Shown in pieces: positions 6,844 through 10,730 of a stretch of DNA of 10,730 bases. Both the position numbers and the translations under genes were made by a program. This DNA comes from Eubacteriales bacterium. Lineage in GTDB: Bacteria > Bacillota > Clostridia > Peptostreptococcales > Anaerovoracaceae. Every line of letters begins with the position of its first letter. Position 1 is the first letter of the stretch. Under the pieces are notes generated by a model. It searched no databases and was not told the origin of the DNA. It saw nothing but the letters and a program-made list of their open reading frames with translations. The stretch spans positions 1 to 10,730 of the forward strand of contig JAQUXD010000056.1 of the NCBI GenBank assembly GCA_028692535.1, in the 5' to 3' direction.

Positions 6844-8310
6844 TTACGACCCTCCTTGCCCGTTCTCCGCAGCCCGGTTCAGGGATAAAATGATCGCCCG
6901 TGCGACACTGCGGGCATACAAGTCTGTATAGTCGTCGCCCAGCATGACGGCACGATCCTGAGGATTGGAAAAGAAACCGCCCTCTACGATCACTGCCGGC
7001 ATGCACGTCTTATTCAATACGGCATACATGCCTTGGGAAACAATGCCTCGATCCGCAAGACCGATCTGTTGCAGCAACTCATCCAAAATGCTTCGCGCCA
7101 AGGCTTTGCTGCCGATGACGTAGTCCGCTTCAGATGCCTTTTCGTAGTAGAATACCTGTGACCCGTTGGGTACGGATGTCTCGGCAGAATTGTTGTGAAC
7201 GGAAACATAGAGATCGGCGCCAAGGTCATTGGCAAGAACCGGCCGCTCCTGAAGCGCAAGGGTCTGGTCCGTTGTCCGAAGCATATGGGTTTGAACTCCA
7301 GCTTCCCGCAGATAGCGATCGAGTGCCAGCGAGATCTCCAAGTTGAAATCCTTTTCGTAATAAGTCGTTCCGCCGCTGGAGACCAGGCAGCCCGGATCTT
7401 TTCCGCCGTGTCCGGCGTCGATCACCACCAGTTGATCCGTCATCCGCCAGTCTGCAGAGGGGATCAGGATATTCGACTCCGAAGAAGCTTCCTCTTCCGG
7501 CTGCGTTTCTTCGGCAGGCTCATCCGGTGCGCTTGGATCGTCAAAATCGATATAAAGTATTCCTTCCGCAGACGCTGTTGTGAGCACTCCGGTTTGCCTG
7601 TCGTTCAGATCGAATACGATCCGCACGATATCAGCTTCAAACTGGGAATACCTGATTTTTGAAAAAACGGCATTGTCCGCAGGCATACTTCCGCTGCCAC
7701 CTTCGATATCAGCCAATTGGATGCTTGCGCCGCGGATATCCACCACAAAGCGATCCGGCGCTTCGTATGCGAAGGTCCGGCAGTCCGGCTCGGCGCCGGT
7801 ATAGGTAATCTCTGTCCGAATAACGCCGTCTGCCCCGGAAAGTGCGATGGCTTCCACTGTGGTTGTTTCGATACCGGATTCCTCCGGCGAATCCAGAATG
7901 ACGGTCCGGCTGTCCGGATCCCAATCTACCAGAAAACCCAGAGCTTGGGCTACAAAACGAACCGGTATAAACGTCCGGTTTCCGGGAAGAATCTCTGCGG
8001 GAACATCCATGCTTTCCTCCCGGCCATTCACCTGCGCCGTTTTCTTTCCTACGAAGAGTGTCACGTCAATATCGCTGTAAGACACACAAACTCTGTTCTG
8101 CGCCCCATCCCAGTCCACGGTTGCGCCTGCGGCTTCAAACAACGCACGCACCGGTACGAGAGTCCGCCCTTCAACGATGACAGGCGCTGCGTCGCAAAAA
8201 ACCTGCACGCCGTCCAATTGCAATGTCACGTCTCCACCGGCCGCGACGGATGCAGACATGCATGCGATAAAAAAAACCGCAAATAGACATCTTTTAACGA
8301 TTCTGCGCAA
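6844..8310 (-). CDS. Exported N-acetylmuramoyl-L-alanine amidase with stalk, AMIN and Amidase_3 domains
   Basis: Cell-wall hydrolase that cleaves the bond between N-acetylmuramic acid and L-alanine of peptidoglycan, acting outside the membrane. The 488-residue product has a signal peptide (1-24, probable cleavage near SVAAGG). Next comes a copper-amine-oxidase-type N-terminal 'stalk' domain (about 28-140) with twin repeats GRTLVPVRALFEAAGATVDW and NRTFIPVRFVAQALGFLVDW, then an AMIN-like beta domain (about 148-257) expected to bind the wall. An acidic Pro/Glu/Ser linker (258-280) leads to a zinc-dependent Amidase_3 domain (293-481). Zinc ligands are seen as DAGHGG (His301), YEKDFN (Glu319) and SVHNN (His372); the catalytic glutamate is in VEGGFFSN (Glu443). 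The start is TTG at 8310 with AAAGGGG six bases upstream; no in-frame ATG gives a better signal peptide. It lies just after the tRNA terminator and two bases before the LysO N-half. Its role beside a radical enzyme is unclear. Confidence 0.95.
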   Translation of the reverse strand: MRRIVKRCLFAVFFIACMSASVAAGGDVTLQLDGVQVFCDAAPVIVEGRTLVPVRALFEAAGATVDWDGAQNRVCVSYSDIDVTLFVGKKTAQVNGREESMDVPAEILPGNRTFIPVRFVAQALGFLVDWDPDSRTVILDSPEESGIETTTVEAIALSGADGVIRTEITYTGAEPDCRTFAYEAPDRFVVDIRGASIQLADIEGGSGSMPADNAVFSKIRYSQFEADIVRIVFDLNDRQTGVLTTASAEGILYIDFDDPSAPDEPAEETQPEEEASSESNILIPSADWRMTDQLVVIDAGHGGKDPGCLVSSGGTTYYEKDFNLEISLALDRYLREAGVQTHMLRTTDQTLALQERPVLANDLGADLYVSVHNNSAETSVPNGSQVFYYEKASEADYVIGSKALARSILDELLQQIGLADRGIVSQGMYAVLNKTCMPAVIVEGGFFSNPQDRAVMLGDDYTDLYARSVARAIILSLNRAAENGQGGS

Positions 8311-8341
8311 GATATACCCCTTTGTTCCACCCCTGAAATGA

Positions 8342-8380
8342 TAAAAAAAGAAAAGGCTTTCGCTCTATTGAGCAAAAGCC
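8342..8380 (-). terminator. Intrinsic terminator of the tRNA-Val unit
   Basis: On the minus strand, an 11-base-pair stem with one T.G wobble and an AATA loop (arms 8370-8380 and 8355-8365) is followed by TTTTCTTTTTTT. It starts six bases after the encoded CCA of the tRNA. It should end most transcription before the amidase gene, whose start lies only about 31 bases further on. Confidence 0.92.
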
Positions 8381-8386
8381 CTTGGT

Positions 8387-8463
8387 TGGTGGGAAGTATT
8401 GGACTCGAACCAACGACCTCTTGCTTGTCGAGCAAGCATTCTAACCAGCTGAACTAACCTCCC
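8387..8463 (-). tRNA. tRNA-Val (anticodon GAC), unusual C33
   Basis: The 77-base gene folds into a full cloverleaf with encoded CCA. Acceptor GGGAGGT pairs with ACTTCCC (one G.T), the D arm is GTTC/GAAT with a 9-base loop, and the anticodon stem CTTGC/GCAAG is perfect. The variable loop is AGGTC, and the T arm is GTTGG/CCAAT with loop TTCGAGT. The anticodon at 8427-8429 reads GAC (Val), and the discriminator base is A, as valine tRNAs require. The anticodon loop is TCGACAA: position 33, almost always U, is C, and bases 32 and 38 (T and A) could pair. No other register gives a proper stem, and there is no long variable arm for serine. It has its own promoter and terminator. Confidence 0.9.
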
Positions 8464-8476
8464 CAGTCTGGTAGTT

Positions 8477-8505
8477 ATTCTACCGTAAGAATCCACCGAA
8501 TGCAA
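8477..8505 (-). promoter_or_regulatory. Promoter of the tRNA-Val gene
   Basis: On the minus strand, -35 TTGCAT (8500-8505) and -10 TAGAAT (8477-8482) are separated by exactly 17 bases, with the tRNA 5' end 13 bases after the -10. It starts only eight bases after the methyltransferase stop, and no terminator is seen between, so some readthrough into the tRNA is possible. Confidence 0.75.
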
Positions 8506-8513
8506 GATATAAT

Positions 8514-9848
8514 TTAGACTTGGATGTCTAAAATTCCAAATCCGCCAAATACATCATAGACTTTGATCGCGGCACGACGGTTTGGACCGGTAAGGAACTC
8601 GGCATTCACCGGCAGATCTGCTTTCTCTCTGGCAAACCACTGCTCCGTAATAAAGTTCTTCCCGTCATAGTTCCGATCGACACACCAATAATCTACCAGT
8701 GCCAGCGGATCGGCAGCCAGCAGTTTGCGGAGCTCGGTTTGCTCAACGGCGGAAACAGGCAAATCTTCGCAATCCCGAATGTATTCAAAGAGCGTCACTT
8801 TGCACAAAACTTCAGTCGACACGTTCGCACGAACTTCCACCGCGGCTCTGACCTTCGCCGAAGAATCGTCTTTCGCTTTCGAAGAGACAAGATAGGAAAA
8901 GGAAGCGTCCATCGCTGTGAGTCTCTTTCGGCACGCAGCCATGGCCAGAAGGCTGTTGTCGCAAGCCATAAACCGGCGGCCCATCCTATGCGCCACGGCC
9001 GGAAGCGTTCCGGATCCCGCGAAGAAATCCGCGCAAAGATCTCCGGGCTTCGTACAACTTTCCAGAAGGATCTCGATCAATCGCTCCGGCTTCTGTGTGG
9101 CGTAGCCGGTCCGCTCCCGGGACGTGCGCCCCACCATATCCACGTCCAGTACGTCTTTTCGGTTGACCATAGTATACCAACCCAACTCATCCTTATATTC
9201 CTTTACACCTTTGAAGCGATAGGGCTTAAAGGCACGATTATAGGATTTCTCTTTCGCAGAATCAAAGTAATGACGGTCCCCTCTTGCATAATACAAAAGA
9301 GTATCGTGCTTTTTGGCAAAAGACCTGCTGGATACACCGCCGGATTTGTAGTTCCAGATGATCTCATTTATAAATCGCTTCTGCCCATACAATTCATCCA
9401 TGATAACTTTCACGTAATGCACCGCGCGCCAGTCCAAATGGACGATGATCCCGCCGTCGTCGGCGAGCAAATCTTTCATATACAGGAGCCGAAGGGTGAG
9501 CATGGACAGAAATCCCTCCATTCCGGATCCCCATTTGTCCTCGTAGGCTTTGCTTTTAATCCCCTTGATCTTCTGCTTTTGTGAAGAAATCCGGACTTCC
9601 GCCTGATAGTTGCTGCCCGAATAGAAGGGCGGATCCACATAGATCAGCGAAATTTTTTGCGTAGCCTCCTTATGACGGACCAAGTGACGCAGCCAGTCCA
9701 GGTTGTCGCCCAATATCAATTGATTTTCTCCGGCGGAGCCCATCTGATCCCGAAGGTGAAAGAGCGCCGGTTCTTCAAGGGACAGCGACCTTTCGTATTC
9801 CAGACGGCAATCTTCAACGATCCTGGGCAGCGAAGCAAGCAAACTCAT
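8514..9848 (-). CDS. Solitary beta-type DNA methyltransferase, probably N6-adenine (N6_N4_Mtase family)
   Basis: Predicted to transfer a methyl group from S-adenosylmethionine to a base in a specific DNA sequence, probably adenine at N6. In the 444-residue product the catalytic motif IV DPPF (72-75, in LIYVDPPFYSGSNY) comes before the SAM-binding motif I DFFAGSGT (274-281), the beta-class order; TQKPERLIE (251-259) precedes motif I as in this family. Residues about 155-245 would hold target recognition. The last 125 residues, with DYWCVDRNYDGKNF (386-399) and IKVYDVFGGFG (428-438), resemble the C-terminal part of type III Mod proteins. No res, endonuclease or specificity-subunit gene is nearby, so in this window it stands alone. 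The start at 9848 is chosen because GGGAGG lies six bases before it; an upstream in-frame ATG at 9887 would overlap the previous gene and has no such site. It follows the CHR gene by 25 bases. DPPF favours adenine over N4-cytosine, but the recognition site cannot be read from sequence. Confidence 0.92.
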   Translation of the reverse strand: MSLLASLPRIVEDCRLEYERSLSLEEPALFHLRDQMGSAGENQLILGDNLDWLRHLVRHKEATQKISLIYVDPPFYSGSNYQAEVRISSQKQKIKGIKSKAYEDKWGSGMEGFLSMLTLRLLYMKDLLADDGGIIVHLDWRAVHYVKVIMDELYGQKRFINEIIWNYKSGGVSSRSFAKKHDTLLYYARGDRHYFDSAKEKSYNRAFKPYRFKGVKEYKDELGWYTMVNRKDVLDVDMVGRTSRERTGYATQKPERLIEILLESCTKPGDLCADFFAGSGTLPAVAHRMGRRFMACDNSLLAMAACRKRLTAMDASFSYLVSSKAKDDSSAKVRAAVEVRANVSTEVLCKVTLFEYIRDCEDLPVSAVEQTELRKLLAADPLALVDYWCVDRNYDGKNFITEQWFAREKADLPVNAEFLTGPNRRAAIKVYDVFGGFGILDIQV

Positions 9849-9854
9849 TTCATT

Positions 9855-9860
9855 CCTCCC
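9855..9860 (-). promoter_or_regulatory. Ribosome binding site that fixes the methyltransferase start
   Basis: GGGAGG on the minus strand ends six bases before the ATG at 9848, arguing for the 444-residue product over a form with 13 more residues. Confidence 0.75.
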
Positions 9861-9873
9861 GGCTGATATGCGC

Positions 9874-10416
9874 CTATGCAAAGACACCTGCGTATAAAAC
9901 GATTCCCGTCAAGCCTGATACCAGCATCACAAGGATCGGATGCACTTTCCATTTAAAGAGTAGCGCTGCCGCCAGGATAAATATACCTACCGACAGGCCG
10001 TCCGGGAAAGAAACTTCCGCGATCCCCAGACTGACCGCCGCAATCAGCCCGACCACAGCCGGCCGGATGCCTTTCAGCGCGCCTCTGACATAACAATTGT
10101 TCTTGAATTTCTGATAAAAAACGCTGACGGTCAACGACAGGGCGAAAGGGACGGCCACGATGCACAACGTAACCAGAATACCGGCCAAAGGTCCAAGGAG
10201 TTTATAACCGACGAAGGTGGATGCGTTGACGGCAATAGGTCCCGGTGTCATCTCGGCAATGGCTACCACATCCACGAACTCCCCGGGTGCGATCCAGTGA
10301 TTCTTGTATACGATCTCGCTTTGGAGCATATACAACACACCGTAACCGCCGCCGAAGGAAAAAGCGCCGGCTTTCAGAAAGAACAGGCAGAGTTTACCGA
10401 GAAGGTCCATGTACAT
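9874..10416 (-). CDS. Short-chain chromate transporter (CHR family), second of a pair
   Basis: Integral membrane protein of 180 residues, half of a CHR-type transporter; in Bacillus two such halves work together, while full-length ChrA fuses them. The start carries FSFGGGYG (19-26), the CHR signature, then EMTPGPIAVN (55-64), another hallmark, and about five further hydrophobic segments. Members export chromate by mistaking it for sulfate, but many copies in anaerobes lack tested function, so the true substrate is open. The upstream partner overlaps its start by 23 bases. ATG 10416 and ATG 10410 both follow a repeated GGAGG tract; 10416 is used here but 10410 is equally possible. The methyltransferase gene follows after 25 bases. 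Confidence 0.9.
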   Translation of the reverse strand: MYMDLLGKLCLFFLKAGAFSFGGGYGVLYMLQSEIVYKNHWIAPGEFVDVVAIAEMTPGPIAVNASTFVGYKLLGPLAGILVTLCIVAVPFALSLTVSVFYQKFKNNCYVRGALKGIRPAVVGLIAAVSLGIAEVSFPDGLSVGIFILAAALLFKWKVHPILVMLVSGLTGIVLYAGVFA

Positions 10417-10730
10417 CTTCCTCCTCCTCCTGTTCACCGGGCCTGAAGCGGCAGACCAGAACCCCGATTACGGCAGCCGAAAGGATGGCGATGCCATGAG
10501 GGACTCCAAGAAAGCGAACCGCAAGAAGCGCCGCCACAGCCAGAATCGCATTATACCACCTTTTTAATTGAGCGGAGCGCCCCATTCGAACCATGGAGTA
10601 CAGCAAAAGCGCGCAGACTGCGGGTCTTGCGCCGGTGAAAAAAGCCTGGACCCACGGGTGCTCCGTGACGCTGGAAAACACCGATGCAACGATCAGGATC
10701 ACCCCGATCGACGGCAGGATGGCACCTGTG
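10394..10730 (-). CDS. Short-chain chromate transporter (CHR family), first of a pair, 5' end outside window
   Basis: Only the C-terminal 111 codons are present; the gene enters from the window edge. The reading frame is open through the boundary and gives TGAILPSIGVILIVASVF at the visible start, a segment typical of the middle of CHR proteins. A stretch after it (HPWVQAFFTGARPAVCALLL) also fits, as do two later membrane segments. It ends in a charged, Glu-rich tail (GEQEEEEDVHGPSR) that is encoded by the ribosome binding site and start region of the next gene. The two CHR halves overlap by 23 bases and are surely cotranscribed. Confidence 0.85.
   Translation of the reverse strand, partial: TGAILPSIGVILIVASVFSSVTEHPWVQAFFTGARPAVCALLLYSMVRMGRSAQLKRWYNAILAVAALLAVRFLGVPHGIAILSAAVIGVLVCRFRPGEQEEEEDVHGPSR

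Noticed and set aside
8226..8435. A 69-codon minus-strand open frame covering part of the tRNA, its terminator and the amidase start.
   Set aside because: It translates the tRNA gene itself and overlaps a well-supported signal peptide in another frame; no ribosome binding site.
8387..8513. tRNA beside a methyltransferase as a possible integration site of a mobile island.
   Set aside because: No integrase, no duplicated tRNA 3' end within the window and no change in gene style across the tRNA.

Overview
The window reads as a chromosomal segment of an anaerobic, moderate-GC Firmicute of the class Clostridia. The reasons are an O2-sensitive glycyl radical enzyme with its activase, a Gly-rich clostridial-type lipoprotein N-terminus, strong AGGAGG ribosome binding sites with frequent TTG/GTG starts, and a copper-amine-oxidase-type stalk domain fused to a cell-wall amidase. 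The species cannot be named from the sequence alone. Every gene lies on the minus strand, so the window is described below from its high-coordinate end, in the direction of transcription.

10730-8514: two overlapping short-chain chromate-transporter (CHR) genes, the first cut by the window edge, are followed after a short gap by a solitary beta-type adenine DNA methyltransferase with no restriction partner in view. 8505-8342: a compact tRNA unit with its own promoter, a tRNA-Val(GAC) with an odd anticodon loop (C instead of U at position 33), and a strong intrinsic terminator.

8310-3631: a tight run of five genes. It holds an exported N-acetylmuramoyl-L-alanine amidase, a LysO/DUF340 exporter split into a 98-residue N-half and a 196-residue C-half, a YjjI-family glycyl radical enzyme of unknown reaction, and its YjjW-type radical SAM activase. 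Gaps and overlaps of only a few to about 36 bases suggest one operon. No convincing promoter was seen in front of the amidase.

3561-1: a clean -10 box starts a BMP-family nucleoside-type ABC importer. The order is lipoprotein, intrinsic terminator (probably an attenuator), double-domain ATPase, then permease (4-base overlap with the ATPase, truncated by the window start). A second permease is expected just outside.

The point of most interest is the orphan glycyl radical enzyme pair beside a nucleoside-type importer. In E. coli, yjjI-yjjW sits beside the deo nucleoside-catabolism operon, so two unrelated contexts link this uncharacterised radical enzyme to nucleosides or their sugars. The split LysO-like exporter in the same run has lost polar residues thought important in E. 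coli LysO, so its cargo may not be lysine. No stretch above 300 bases lacks a gene; no insertion sequence, CRISPR array, integrase or phage gene was seen.
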